From: Flavobacterium faecale
GTDB taxonomy: Bacteria; Bacteroidota; Bacteroidia; Flavobacteriales; Flavobacteriaceae
Assembly (NCBI RefSeq): GCF_003076455.1
Contig: NZ_CP020918.1
Coordinates: 1,302,001-1,366,000 of the forward strand
Length of the DNA: 64,000 bases
Direction: 5' to 3'
The notes beneath the pieces were generated by a model. It searched no databases, was not told the origin of the DNA, and saw only the letters and a program-made list of their open reading frames with translations. The stretch's first letter is position 1. Each line of letters opens with the position of its first letter. The position numbers were made by a program, and so were the translations under genes. Positions 8,000 to 16,450 of this stretch are shown in pieces.

Positions 8000-8950
8000 A
8001 TTGGCTTTATTTTTCGTATTCAGTAAATACGAAATCCCAACTGAACCATAGAAGTAGCCCGTATTGGTTGGGTGTACCAATTCTCTCCCTCGATACATAA
8101 AGGTGTAATATAGGTTTAGGTTGTTTTTTCGGTATTTTATTCCGGCTTCTCCATTGAATCGAAAAGGAACCAGATCAAAGGTCACGGGACTATTGTTGTT
8201 AAAAAGGCTGCCCTCAATCGTTGCGTCATACAATTGGTAGTTAACGCTAGTACTCACATAGGCGTAGAATTCACTTTCATTTGATCCTACGCTTGCTCCA
8301 TATAGATTGGAGTCATATATACGTGTTAGTTTTTTAAATCCAATCCTCGTTATTAAACCGGTAGAAACACCTGTAAATATAGTTCCCAAATTGGCTTCAG
8401 ATCTAAAGTGTACATCTGTAAATTGGTTGTTGCGTTCTCTAAAAAGTTTTTTAGAATATAAAAAATGGGTCTGAATAGCGAGTGCGTTCTGAATTTGATG
8501 TTCCCATCCCAGTAGTTTTGGATAGCCCACAATTTTATGGAAATTATTTTGTGTTTGACGCCCAAAAGAATTAGGTCCTAAATAACCCAGTCGAACGTCT
8601 GCTTGAAATACAGACTCCTTTTTGAAAAACAAAGATTGTCCTAGTTCACCAAATAGATAACCTGCGTATGGACGGTCCATAATCGAAATTTCGGGTGTGT
8701 TTACAAAACGAGGTGTGTAAATGTATTGCCCTACTTTGAACGTAACTGTTTTTTTGGCTACCTCTGGATTTTGACTTTCTACAATATGCCTGTAAAAAAG
8801 TTCAAGACCATTGGTATAGTACATGTCGTTTTTTGACGAGGTGTATAGATCATTGTCTGTTACTAGTCCTATTTCGGCATTGTTTTTCTGACTCCAACTA
8901 GTTGTTGAACAGAGTAAAAAGAAACTTAGTATTCGAAAAAAAATCTTCAT
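7988..8950 (-). CDS. LpxR-family (DUF2219) outer-membrane lipid A deacylase-like protein
   Basis: 320 residues with a signal peptide (1-20, ending TSWSQ) and alternating beta-strand pattern to the end, as for a 12-strand outer-membrane barrel. The mature N-terminus has the family signature TDNDLY (31-36) and YYTNG (44-48), which in LpxR supplies the Asn, Asp and Thr near the active site. Later come GRQTQNNFH and GWEHQ, candidate sites for the catalytic His. LpxR removes the 3'-acyloxyacyl chain of lipid A in proteobacteria; the substrate in Bacteroidetes is unproven. Its ATG directly abuts the mtgA stop, so the two are one transcript and both concern the envelope. Confidence 0.75.
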   Translation of the reverse strand: MKIFFRILSFFLLCSTTSWSQKNNAEIGLVTDNDLYTSSKNDMYYTNGLELFYRHIVESQNPEVAKKTVTFKVGQYIYTPRFVNTPEISIMDRPYAGYLFGELGQSLFFKKESVFQADVRLGYLGPNSFGRQTQNNFHKIVGYPKLLGWEHQIQNALAIQTHFLYSKKLFRERNNQFTDVHFRSEANLGTIFTGVSTGLITRIGFKKLTRIYDSNLYGASVGSNESEFYAYVSTSVNYQLYDATIEGSLFNNNSPVTFDLVPFRFNGEAGIKYRKNNLNLYYTFMYRGRELVHPTNTGYFYGSVGISYLLNTKNKANKKP

Positions 8951-9694
8951 TTAGTATTTTAATTCGCCTACCGTGCGCATCACTTTCACAATTTTAGTTT
9001 TACGATTGTTGATGTAGGTAGATGATCCCGTAGCCTTGTATTTGCGTGGGCTTGGCAATATCGCTGCAATACCTGCGGCTTGTGTAGGCGTAAGGCTAGT
9101 ACAATCTTTTCGGTACCAATATTGTGTTGCTGCTTGCGCACCGTAGATTCCGTCACCCATTTCGATACTATTTAGGTAGACTTCCATGATGCGTTCTTTA
9201 CCCCAAATAAGTTCGATAAGCACTGTAAAATAAGCTTCGAGACCTTTGCGTAAATAACTTCTTCCTTGCCACAGAAAAACATTTTTGGCTGTCTGCTGAG
9301 ATATGGTGCTGCCTCCTTTTATTTTTCGTCCACGGCCATTGTTTTTGAATGCTTTTTGCATGGCGCCAAAATCAAAACCATTGTGGTATAAAAAAAGTCC
9401 GTCTTCACTAGCGATAACTGCTTTTTGTAAGTTTGTAGAAATATTTTCAAGGGGTTCCCAATCATGACTAAACACGGCATCTTGGCCTGAACTTTTATTT
9501 TCTATGATTCGAATAATCATTAATGGAGTCAAGGGTACTGGTACAAATTTAAATAGCACTACAAAAAATATAGAAATACCAAAAAAGCCCAGGATTAATT
9601 TGAGAAAGAATTTTTTAATCATGTTTGAACCTGTTTTAGTGTCTTTTTTTATGGGTTTCTTTGTTGTTTTTTTTGTGCTTTTTGGAGCTGCCAT
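8951..9694 (-). CDS. mtgA: Monofunctional peptidoglycan glycosyltransferase
   Basis: 247 residues of GT51 type without a transpeptidase domain; it polymerises lipid II into glycan strands at the outer face of the inner membrane. There is a Lys-rich cytoplasmic tail (1-28), then one membrane anchor (about 30-52). The GT51 motifs follow: ASEDGLFLYHNGFD with catalytic E97, KGGSTISQQ (126-134), and GKERIMEVYLN with the second glutamate (E171), then GIYGAQAAT. The Met at residue 25 (MIKKFF) is a possible later start, which would remove the unusual Lys/Thr tail. It sits immediately upstream of the LpxR-like gene on the same strand. Confidence 0.9.
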   Translation of the reverse strand: MAAPKSTKKTTKKPIKKDTKTGSNMIKKFFLKLILGFFGISIFFVVLFKFVPVPLTPLMIIRIIENKSSGQDAVFSHDWEPLENISTNLQKAVIASEDGLFLYHNGFDFGAMQKAFKNNGRGRKIKGGSTISQQTAKNVFLWQGRSYLRKGLEAYFTVLIELIWGKERIMEVYLNSIEMGDGIYGAQAATQYWYRKDCTSLTPTQAAGIAAILPSPRKYKATGSSTYINNRKTKIVKVMRTVGELKY

Positions 9695-9927
9695 TCTTTT
9701 TGATCTGAGGTTTTTGTAAAATTACTTTATTTAATAAATCTTCCAATCGATTTTTTACTTTTTCTTGGTTGGATTTTATAAAATTTTGGCTCATAGTTTT
9801 TTTATCATTCGAAAAAAGGACAGTAAACAAAGTAATTTTCTTAAATTTATTGCTTTCCATACGGTTGGCGTAGTTGTTGATTGGTGGATGAAATAGTATT
9901 AAAAACAACTCCAATTAATCCTGATTT

Positions 9928-12360
9928 ATGGGTAATAAAAACAGTAATCTTCCTTTAAAAGTAGTTCTTAGCTACTTAGTCCTTGTTGCCTTGGTGGTGA
10001 GTGTAGGGTGGGTGTTGTATTCTGAAAATGCTTTTTATTCGAAAATAGAAAATCAAAGCGCTTCAGAAAATCAGATTGTGTTGCGTATTAGTAAGCTTTT
10101 TTCGAATGTATATAAAACAGAAAGTCTTGCTCGAAAGACCATTCAGTCCACTGATGAAGCTGATTTCGTTAACTACATCGTTCAGACAGACTCACTTCAA
10201 ATTCGAATTGATTCGGTTAAAAAAGAGATTGCAAATCCCTACCAAATCAAATTGTTAGACAGTGTAACCGTATTGTTAAAAGAAAAAACAACCAATATCA
10301 GGAAACTCAAAGCAATTAAAAACAAAGCTACTGATGATGGATCGGTGAATAGTGCTATAAAAGAATTAACCGAGTTGGAGTCGTCTCTTCAAAAGCTACA
10401 ACTGCACGATTTTACAAAAAACCCAGAAAAAATGGGCAGTTACGAACGTAGGGTTTTGCAAAGCTATGTTGATTATCTTAACAAAAACATTCCCGACGAC
10501 AGCACCAATACACTGACCAAAAAAGCATCTGATTCTATTCTTGCTGCTTCAAAACGTTTGCTCTATAAAGTAAAACTAGAGGTGGAGAAGAAACAACAGT
10601 CACTAAGTAAGGAAGAGAAAAATTTATTGAAGAACGAAATTTTGATCTCGGAGCAACTTCGAAAAGTTTTGCGGGTAATCGAAAGTGAGATGATTGGATT
10701 TTCGATCAAAAACAATATTGAAAAAGATAAGTCGCTTAAGAAAATCAATAAAATAGTTAGTTATGCTGCTGGATTGGGTTTGTTGCTCACCATTTTATTT
10801 TCGATATTGATTGCTAATGATTTTTCGAAATCGCAGTCGTATAAAAAACAGTTGGAGGCGGCAAACTTTAAAACAAGAAATTTATTGAAGAGTCGTGAGC
10901 AACTTATATCCACAGTAAGCCATGATTTGAAAACTCCTTTAAGTACTATTGTTGGCTATGCCGAACTCTTAGGTAGTTCTGAACTCTCCAAAAAGCAATT
11001 GTATTATACCGATACAATCAAAAATTCGTCAGACTACATCACGCGTTTGGTACAGGATTTACTAGATTTTGCTCAGATTGAAGCAGGTAAAATTGCGATT
11101 TCAAAAGAGCCGTTCGATCTCGAAGAAACCGTATGGGAGACAGCGAAGAATATTCAAGCGGTGCATCAAGACAAGAATATTTCGCTTGAAGTAGTGGTAG
11201 ATTCACGATTGAGTAGAACGGTTGTGGGAGATGTTTTTCGAATAAAACAAATTTTAATAAATATTTTGGGTAACGCCTATAAGTTCACGAGCGAGGGTTT
11301 TATTCGAATAGAGGCCGCAATTTCTGAAGATGGAAATTGGTTGCTGATTGCCATAACTGATTCCGGAATCGGAATCGAAAAGGGAAGTCAGAAACTTGTT
11401 TTTGAAGAGTTCACGCAGGCTAATGAATCGATCGAAAAGCAATTTGGAGGTACAGGTTTGGGATTGGCTATTTCGAAAAAAATTAGTCGTTTGCTAGAAG
11501 GTGATTTGTATTTAAAACGAAGTTCAGAGGAGGGGAGTTGTTTTGAACTGAAGCTACCACTGATTTTTGGTAAAGAGATAATGGCGAAACCAACTGCTTT
11601 GTATGTGCCGAAACAGCAGTCAAAAATGATTGTAGTGGTAGACGATGATGCCGATTTGCTGCGATTAACCACAGAAGTTTTGAGAAAATACTATACGGTA
11701 ATGCCTTTTTCGTCTGCCATTGATGCGATAGAAACCGTGAAAAACAATTCGTTTGATATGTTGATAACCGACATACAGATGCCAGAAATGAATGGTTTTG
11801 AACTATTGGAAGCTATTTTTAAATTGGAAAACAGTCTCTATGTGGCACAGCCGTTGATTGCTGTTACAGGTCGTGCCGATTTGGAAGATGCAGTGTACCA
11901 ACAGGCTGGGTTTACGACTGTGGTCAAAAAACCACTCAGTCCAAACTTTCTGTTACAAACAATTGATGCGCTATTTACAAACGAAAGTCTACCTCAAACT
12001 AAGACAGAAATTAGAGATATTGTCGAAAAGAAGCCCTTATACTCGCTGGCTTCTTTTGAACTTTTTCTAAATAATGATCGAATAGAAATCCAGAGTGTGG
12101 TCGAATCGTTTATGGAAACGACGGCTGTTAATATGGTACTACTCGAAAATGCAGTTGCTGCCGTTGATCATAAGAACATTCAGTCTGTCGCACATAAAAT
12201 GGCGCCCATGTTCAAGCAAATGGAAGCCACTGAAATAGGAAGTATTTTGAATGGACTTGAATTGAATGGTTATGATGAAGCCGAGTTATTGACCATTTTA
12301 AAGGATTTAAAAATAAAAGTAGAAACGTTATTTACAGCTTTAAAAAAATCCTTTAATTAA
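9928..12360 (+). CDS. Hybrid sensor histidine kinase with receiver and HPt domains
   Basis: 810 residues. TM1 is at about 10-31, a ~240-residue mostly helical periplasmic sensor follows, then TM2 at about 276-297. The HisKA domain has phospho-acceptor H332 in TVSHDLKTPL. The HATPase has an N-box (NILGNAYKF), G1 (DSGIGIE) and G2 (GGTGLGLAI). A receiver domain starts VVVDDDADLL with phospho-Asp D615 (TDIQMPEMNG) and a KPLS lysine, and the C-terminal HPt has H756 (VAHKMAPMFKQ). All phosphorelay residues are present, so the protein can run a His-Asp-His relay and hand phosphate to a separate regulator. The gene converges with and overlaps by 8 bp the NtrC-type regulator, its likely partner. The signal is unknown; the sensor domain matches nothing I recognise. 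Confidence 0.93.
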   Translation: MGNKNSNLPLKVVLSYLVLVALVVSVGWVLYSENAFYSKIENQSASENQIVLRISKLFSNVYKTESLARKTIQSTDEADFVNYIVQTDSLQIRIDSVKKEIANPYQIKLLDSVTVLLKEKTTNIRKLKAIKNKATDDGSVNSAIKELTELESSLQKLQLHDFTKNPEKMGSYERRVLQSYVDYLNKNIPDDSTNTLTKKASDSILAASKRLLYKVKLEVEKKQQSLSKEEKNLLKNEILISEQLRKVLRVIESEMIGFSIKNNIEKDKSLKKINKIVSYAAGLGLLLTILFSILIANDFSKSQSYKKQLEAANFKTRNLLKSREQLISTVSHDLKTPLSTIVGYAELLGSSELSKKQLYYTDTIKNSSDYITRLVQDLLDFAQIEAGKIAISKEPFDLEETVWETAKNIQAVHQDKNISLEVVVDSRLSRTVVGDVFRIKQILINILGNAYKFTSEGFIRIEAAISEDGNWLLIAITDSGIGIEKGSQKLVFEEFTQANESIEKQFGGTGLGLAISKKISRLLEGDLYLKRSSEEGSCFELKLPLIFGKEIMAKPTALYVPKQQSKMIVVVDDDADLLRLTTEVLRKYYTVMPFSSAIDAIETVKNNSFDMLITDIQMPEMNGFELLEAIFKLENSLYVAQPLIAVTGRADLEDAVYQQAGFTTVVKKPLSPNFLLQTIDALFTNESLPQTKTEIRDIVEKKPLYSLASFELFLNNDRIEIQSVVESFMETTAVNMVLLENAVAAVDHKNIQSVAHKMAPMFKQMEATEIGSILNGLELNGYDEAELLTILKDLKIKVETLFTALKKSFN

Positions 12361-13687
12361 TATCGTATAACTTTAGCTTATTGTATAACGTCTTGCGGGT
12401 AATTTGCAAGAGTTTAGCAGCCTCAGATTTGTTGTTTTGTGTTTTGATTAGGGCAGTTTCAATAGCTTCCTTTTCGTTTTGAGATAAGGATAAATTGTCC
12501 TTTTTGTTATCTATTTTTTGGAAAAATTCGATTGGCAAAACATTTTTCTCTATAAAATCACCTTGGGTCAATAGTGTGGAACGTTTGACACAGTTTTGTA
12601 ATTCACGAAGGTTTCCTGGCCATGGATAATTTTGAAAAAGTTGAACGACCTCTTTGCTAAAACCGATAACTTCTTTGTTCAATTGTGCATTTGCTTTGTC
12701 TAAGAAAAACTCTGCAAATAACATCAAATCAGCCGAACGTTCTGTCAAAGATGGCGAGTGGATCGAAAATTCATTAATTCGGTGATAAAGGTCTTCTCTA
12801 AAATCGCCGTTTTTTACTGCCTCACGCAGGTCCTCGTTCGTGGCCGTGATAATGCGTATGTCTACGTTAATCTCTTTGTTGCTTCCAACAGGTTTTATTT
12901 TTCGCTCTTGCAAAGCACGTAGCAACTGAATTTGGTTTTCATACGATAGGTTTCCTATTTCATCTAAAAAAAGTGTTCCGTTATTGGCAGCTTCAAAATA
13001 ACCTATTTTATCGGAAATTGCACCCGTGAAAGAACCTTTAAGATGTCCAAAAAATTCACTCGCTGCTAGTTCTTTTGGAATGGCACCGCAGTCTACTGCA
13101 ATGAAATTTTGTTTCTTTCGTGGACTATTTTCATGTATGCTTTTGGCAATTATTTCTTTACCCGTTCCGCTTTCACCAATAATTAAAACAGACATATCGG
13201 TAGGACTTACCAATTGTATGTGTTCGCTTAATTTTTTTGATTCGCTAGAAATACCTTGTACATATTCTGTAGAAGGTGTTGGTTTTTTCGCTTTTGGAGC
13301 AGGTTTCTTTTCAGGCTCAATAGCAGCGCTGCTTTTAATGGCGTTGTTTAGTACAATTAAAACTTCGTCAGGGTTGAAGGGTTTTGATATGTAATCACTC
13401 GCGCCGTTTTTGATGGCCTTGACTGCGGTAGCTACATCTGAATAACCTGTCATGAGGACTACTGGGGTAGTTGGGTATGCACTTTTAAATTCCCCAAGTA
13501 AGCCAATACCATCAGCGTCAGGTAATCGCAAATCGGTAAGGATAAGGTCAAAGGACTCTTTTTTTATTAAAGTTCTGGCTTCATCTGCAGAAAATGAGGT
13601 TGTAACAGAGAAGGAATTCTTTGTCAAGAATTTTTCTAATAATTTACAAAACGATATGTCATCTTCGATAATTAAAATCTTCTGCAT
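12353..13687 (-). CDS. NtrC-family sigma54-dependent response regulator
   Basis: 444 residues in the order receiver, AAA+, Fis-type helix-turn-helix. The receiver has acidic residues at 8-10 (IEDD) and phospho-Asp D52 (LTDLRLPDADG). An Ala/Pro/Lys-rich linker leads to the AAA+ domain, with Walker A GESGTGKE (171-178), the sigma54-contact loop GSFTGA (218-223) and Walker B TLFLDEIGNL. The C-terminal end NKSEAAKLLQITRKTLYNKL is the DNA-binding helix-turn-helix. The loop is GSFTGA rather than the canonical GAFTGA, a conservative change. It should activate sigma54 promoters; rpoN is in the same window at 42.6-44.0 kb. The hybrid kinase gene overlaps its 3' end by 8 bp. Targets are unknown; the adjacent PepSY-like array is a possibility, without a visible sigma54 site. 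Confidence 0.93.
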   Translation of the reverse strand: MQKILIIEDDISFCKLLEKFLTKNSFSVTTSFSADEARTLIKKESFDLILTDLRLPDADGIGLLGEFKSAYPTTPVVLMTGYSDVATAVKAIKNGASDYISKPFNPDEVLIVLNNAIKSSAAIEPEKKPAPKAKKPTPSTEYVQGISSESKKLSEHIQLVSPTDMSVLIIGESGTGKEIIAKSIHENSPRKKQNFIAVDCGAIPKELAASEFFGHLKGSFTGAISDKIGYFEAANNGTLFLDEIGNLSYENQIQLLRALQERKIKPVGSNKEINVDIRIITATNEDLREAVKNGDFREDLYHRINEFSIHSPSLTERSADLMLFAEFFLDKANAQLNKEVIGFSKEVVQLFQNYPWPGNLRELQNCVKRSTLLTQGDFIEKNVLPIEFFQKIDNKKDNLSLSQNEKEAIETALIKTQNNKSEAAKLLQITRKTLYNKLKLYDIN

Positions 13688-13748
13688 TGGTCAGTTTCTT
13701 TTTCAGCTAAATTAATCTTATTTATGTTATTTTATCATAAAATTATGC

Positions 13749-13779
13749 AAAAAGAGGTCGCCAATGGCGACCTCTTTTT
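13749..13779. terminator. Strong bidirectional-type hairpin
   Basis: A perfect 14-bp inverted repeat, aaaaagaggtcgcc (13749-13762) and ggcgacctcttttt (13766-13779), with a 3-base loop. On the minus strand it would end transcription coming from the PepSY-like array, isolating it from the response regulator. The 226 bp between it and 14009 hold no convincing gene. Confidence 0.75.
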
Positions 13780-14008
13780 GTTTGAAATTGTAAAGCTGTA
13801 GGGTTTCTATAAATTTAAGGTTCCAATTACATCTGCCTTTTGTAGCAGTAGCTTCATGGCTTTGTCCTAAACGTTTGAATTCGAAACCGTTTTTGTTTGA
13901 GTTTTGTGCAACAATGAATAGATCTCATAAAGATTATAATTGTAAACTCTTTTTTTATCGCTTAATTAAAAAAATTACTTTTACAGATTTTTACAATTCA
14001 ATGGGATA

Positions 14009-14305
14009 TTATTTTTTGATAACGATACCCTCAGCATCTGTGTAAACGGTATACGTTTTTTCACTCATTGAGATTTCAAGTTTGTATTCTTTATTCTCAT
14101 TAACATATGCTTTTTCTAATTTTGCTCCAGGAAAAGAATTGGTAATGGTGCTTTTTACAGCATCTGGAAGTGCATCCAAGGCAACTTCAGTGTATTCATC
14201 CTGAACTCCTACTACAATATTATTTTCAATTGGGGCAACATGTGGTGTTGCGAAGGAAGAAATGGTACCTAAAACTATTGCTGCTGCTACTATTAACTTT
14301 TTCAT
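14009..14305 (-). CDS. Exported PepSY-like small protein (array member 6, most diverged)
   Basis: 98 residues when started at ATG 14305, which gives the same N-terminus as its neighbours (MKKLIVAAAIVLGTISSF). An upstream in-frame ATG at 14335 would add an implausible KAKHLKKKK tail. A signal peptide precedes a mature region holding one PepSY-like repeat of about 60 residues: ALDALPDAVKSTITNSFPGAKLEKAY, read here in shorter blocks as LPDAV, FPGA, KAYVNENKEYKLEI and a final YTDAEG. Such domains (PF11396-type) are periplasmic and of unknown function, with proposed roles as inhibitors or ligand binders. It lacks the Thr/Ala-rich linker of the 112-residue members and ends in KK rather than KW-x-K. 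Confidence 0.75.
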   Translation of the reverse strand: MKKLIVAAAIVLGTISSFATPHVAPIENNIVVGVQDEYTEVALDALPDAVKSTITNSFPGAKLEKAYVNENKEYKLEISMSEKTYTVYTDAEGIVIKK

Positions 14306-14383
14306 CTTTTTCTTTTTTAAGTGTTTTGCTTTCATGCTATTACTTTTTCAGTTGCGACTACGTTTCGAAACTAATTTGGAGGA

Positions 14384-14680
14384 CTATTTGTCCATCCATT
14401 TTCCGTTGGCATCAGAGTACATTGTTTCTGTCTTGTCTCCTAGCTTTACTTCCAATTTGTATTCGTTGTTTTCGTTTACGAATGCTTTTTGGATTTCGGC
14501 ATCTGGAAAAGCTTTCAATAAAGATTCTGTAATGACGGCAGGAAGATCTGCTACTTTAATTTCAGTATATTCGTCGCCAATGACAACGGTATGTACTAGT
14601 GATTGATTGTTCTTAACCGGTATGGCGAATAAAGACAAACTCCCCAAAACGATTGCTGCTGATAAGATTAACTTTTTCAT
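14384..14680 (-). CDS. Exported PepSY-like small protein (array member 5)
   Basis: 98 residues. The signal peptide is nearly the same as in the 112-residue neighbours (MKKLILSAAIVLGSLSLF), cut near residue 20. The mature domain follows the family pattern: acidic strand TEIKVADLP, helix AVITESLLKAFPDAE, strands KAFVNENNEYKLEVKLGDK, and a last DANGKWMDK block. Compared with its neighbours it lacks the Thr/Ala-rich linker between signal peptide and domain. The next gene downstream starts 79 bp away. Function unknown; envelope location inferred from the signal peptide. Confidence 0.8.
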   Translation of the reverse strand: MKKLILSAAIVLGSLSLFAIPVKNNQSLVHTVVIGDEYTEIKVADLPAVITESLLKAFPDAEIQKAFVNENNEYKLEVKLGDKTETMYSDANGKWMDK

Positions 14681-14719
14681 GATGTTTGTTTTTTTATTGA
14701 TTATTAGAATAAATCAGTA

Positions 14720-15058
14720 TTATTTTTGAATCCATTTTCCGCTTTCGTCAGCAAATAAAGAACCTTCTTTGTCTCCAACTTTTACGTCCAATTGGTATTC
14801 TTTCTGGTCGTTTACATAGGCTTTATTCAAAACTGCGTCTGGGTAAGCTTTTGTCAATGCTGCTGTTACTGCTGCAGGAACTTCTTCGATTTTTATTTCT
14901 GTGAATTCACCAGTTGATGTTGCTTCTGTAGCTGTAGCATTTTCGGTTTGTGTAGTTTGCTCTGTTGTTGCTGTATTCCCAGTTCCTGCTGGTTCTTGTG
15001 CTACTGCTGTTGTCAATGAACCTAAAACTATTGCTGCTGATAAGATTAACTTTTTCAT
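14720..15058 (-). CDS. Exported PepSY-like small protein (array member 4, recent copy)
   Basis: 112 residues: signal peptide 1-20 (ends TTAVAQ), a ~28-residue Thr/Ala/Glu linker, then a PepSY-like domain (about 50-112) ending FADESGKWIQK. It differs from member 3 at only four residues, all before residue 50: E22/G, G27/E, Q37/T and S48/A. The domain itself is identical. The spacing to member 3 is exactly 377 bp, gene plus a 38-bp intergenic piece, so the copy arose by tandem duplication of a whole unit. Change is confined to the linker, which suggests constraint on the domain or very recent duplication. Confidence 0.85.
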   Translation of the reverse strand: MKKLILSAAIVLGSLTTAVAQEPAGTGNTATTEQTTQTENATATEATSTGEFTEIKIEEVPAAVTAALTKAYPDAVLNKAYVNDQKEYQLDVKVGDKEGSLFADESGKWIQK

Positions 15059-15096
15059 AATGTTTGTTTTTTATTAATTTTTAGAATAAATCAGTA

Positions 15097-15435
15097 TTAT
15101 TTTTGAATCCATTTTCCGCTTTCGTCAGCAAATAAAGAACCTTCTTTGTCTCCAACTTTTACGTCCAATTGGTATTCTTTCTGGTCGTTTACATATGCTT
15201 TATTCAAAACTGCGTCTGGGTAAGCTTTTGTCAATGCTGCTGTTACTGCTGCAGGAACTTCTTCGATTTTAATTTCTGTGAATTCGCCAGTTGCTGTTGC
15301 TTCTGTAGCGGTAGCATTTTCTGTTGTTGTAGTTTGCTCTGTTGTTGCTGTGTTCTCAGTTCCTGCTGGTCCTTGTGCTACTGCTGTTGTCAATGAACCT
15401 AAAACTATTGCTGCTGATAAGATTAACTTTTTCAT
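15097..15435 (-). CDS. Exported PepSY-like small protein (array member 3, recent copy)
   Basis: 112 residues, same layout as its two neighbours: signal peptide, Thr-rich linker with repeated TTT and TEN/TEAT groups, and PepSY-like domain with the block EVPAAVTAALTKAYPDAV and a C-terminal GKWIQK. It differs from member 2 at two positions (E27/D and T31/S). The middle position in the 377-bp array means it could be gained or lost by unequal recombination. No partner protease or kinase gene lies beside it apart from the NtrC-type regulator 1.4 kb downstream. Confidence 0.85.
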   Translation of the reverse strand: MKKLILSAAIVLGSLTTAVAQGPAGTENTATTEQTTTTENATATEATATGEFTEIKIEEVPAAVTAALTKAYPDAVLNKAYVNDQKEYQLDVKVGDKEGSLFADESGKWIQK

Positions 15436-15473
15436 GATGTTTGTTTTTTATTAATTTTTAGAATAAATCAGTA

Positions 15474-15812
15474 TTATTTTTGAATCCATTTTCCGCTTTC
15501 GTCAGCAAATAAAGAACCTTCTTTGTCTCCAACTTTTACGTCCAATTGGTATTCTTTCTGGTCGTTTACATATGCTTTATTCAAAACTGCGTCTGGGTAA
15601 GCTTTTGTCAATGCTGCTGTTACTGCTGCAGGAACTTCTTCGATTTTGATTTCTGTGAATTCTCCAGTTGCTGTTGCTTCTGTAGCGGTAGCATTTTCTG
15701 TTGTTGTAGTTTGCTCTGTTGATGCTGTATTGTCAGTTCCAGCTGGTCCTTGTGCTACTGCTGTTGTCAATGAACCTAAAACTATTGCTGCTGATAAGAT
15801 TAACTTTTTCAT
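15474..15812 (-). CDS. Exported PepSY-like small protein (array member 2, recent copy)
   Basis: 112 residues; first of the three nearly identical units in transcription order. Signal peptide (MKKLILSAAIVLGSLTT, cut after AVA), linker 21-50 rich in Thr, Ala and Glu, then the PepSY-like domain. The domain has a strand-helix-strand-strand pattern with alternating aromatic residues (YPDA, KAYVN, KEYQLDV). It lies 63 bp after member 1, the likely head of the transcript. Function unknown; secretion to the periplasm is inferred. Confidence 0.85.
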   Translation of the reverse strand: MKKLILSAAIVLGSLTTAVAQGPAGTDNTASTEQTTTTENATATEATATGEFTEIKIEEVPAAVTAALTKAYPDAVLNKAYVNDQKEYQLDVKVGDKEGSLFADESGKWIQK

Positions 15813-15875
15813 AATGTTTGTTTTTTTATTGAGTTTTAATTCGAATTCTTTTATACTGTTGTTCTATGTTTGTTA

Positions 15876-16193
15876 TTAACTTCTGATCCATTTTCCTTTT
15901 TCGTCCAAAAATAGAGAACCTTCTTTGTCTCCTAATTTTACGTCTAGACGGTAATCTTTGTTTGCGTTCACGTATGCCTTAGTTAGGATTGCATCTGGAT
16001 AGGCTGTTGCTAAAGTAGTTGACACTACTGAAGGAACATCGTCCAATTGTATTTCATCAAATTCTGTTGCAGCTGCGCTACTTTCTGCGGTAGTGGTTAC
16101 AGTTGTAGTTTCGGTAGTTGACATTTTGTCTTGTGCTTGTATAGAAGTTAAACTTCCTAAAACGATTGCTGTGGCTAAAAGTATTTTTTTCAT
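15876..16193 (-). CDS. Exported PepSY-like small protein (array member 1, head of the array)
   Basis: 105 residues: signal peptide (MKKILLATAIVLGSLTSIQAQ), a Thr-rich linker (TETTTVTTTAES), then a PepSY-like domain diverged from the three recent copies (LDDVPSVVSTTLATAYPDAIL, read in shorter blocks as DDVPSVV, AYPDA and KAYVNANKDYRLDV) ending KWIRS. It is the promoter-proximal gene of the array. The 200 bp upstream show neither a TAnnTTTG box nor a clear sigma54 -24/-12 pair on the minus strand, so its promoter is unresolved. Confidence 0.8.
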   Translation of the reverse strand: MKKILLATAIVLGSLTSIQAQDKMSTTETTTVTTTAESSAAATEFDEIQLDDVPSVVSTTLATAYPDAILTKAYVNANKDYRLDVKLGDKEGSLFLDEKGKWIRS

Positions 16194-16397
16194 GATCTAT
16201 TATGTTTAATTGATTGTTGTTTTCGAATTAGATAATGAAATTATTATGCCGTTCTATAAAAACTAGGGGTATCCTCTGTTAAGCATTGATAAATAAGGGA
16301 TTATTAATTTAGTGTAACTTAAAGTAAAGCTGTGTGCCTGTGTAATGGATCAAAATAGTGTGTATTTTTTTCACAGTTAGTACACTTTAGACCAAAA

Positions 16398-16426
16398 AAA
16401 AAGCTACACATATCGTGTAGCTTTTT
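16398..16426. terminator. Terminator after accC
   Basis: Inverted repeat aaaaagctacac (16398-16409) and gtgtagcttttt (16415-16426) with a 5-base loop, 25 bp beyond the accC stop. On the minus strand it is followed by a U-rich run. Confidence 0.8.
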
Positions 16427-16450
16427 CTATTTTTTGAACTAATAAAGGAA

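Larger units (their letters stand above)
14720..15850. repeat. Tandem 377-bp gene repeat (three near-identical units)
   Basis: Gene starts at 15058, 15435 and 15812 (minus strand) are 377 bp apart each time, and both coding and 38-bp intergenic sequences are nearly identical (for example the string tgtttgttttttatt before each gene). This is a direct tandem array open to copy-number change by homologous recombination. The outer members at 14009, 14384 and 15876 are older, diverged copies. Confidence 0.9.

Noticed and set aside
9636..9914. A 92-codon minus-strand frame overlapping the mtgA N-terminus
   Set aside because: It overlaps mtgA in another frame, is very rich in Lys and Asn, and has no family features. 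The shorter frame from an internal Met is possible but unsupported.
13740..13945. A start-less open frame on the minus strand between the response regulator and the PepSY-like array
   Set aside because: No start codon precedes it and it reads across the terminator hairpin. It may be a decayed fragment, but nothing in it is recognisable.
15169..15396. A Cys-rich frame on the plus strand across the PepSY-like array
   Set aside because: It is an antisense shadow of the repeated Thr/Ala codons, with periodicity equal to the array itself.
14720..15850. CRISPR array (regular repeat spacing)
   Set aside because: The period is 377 bp, the repeats are coding, and the units are whole genes, so it is not a CRISPR array.
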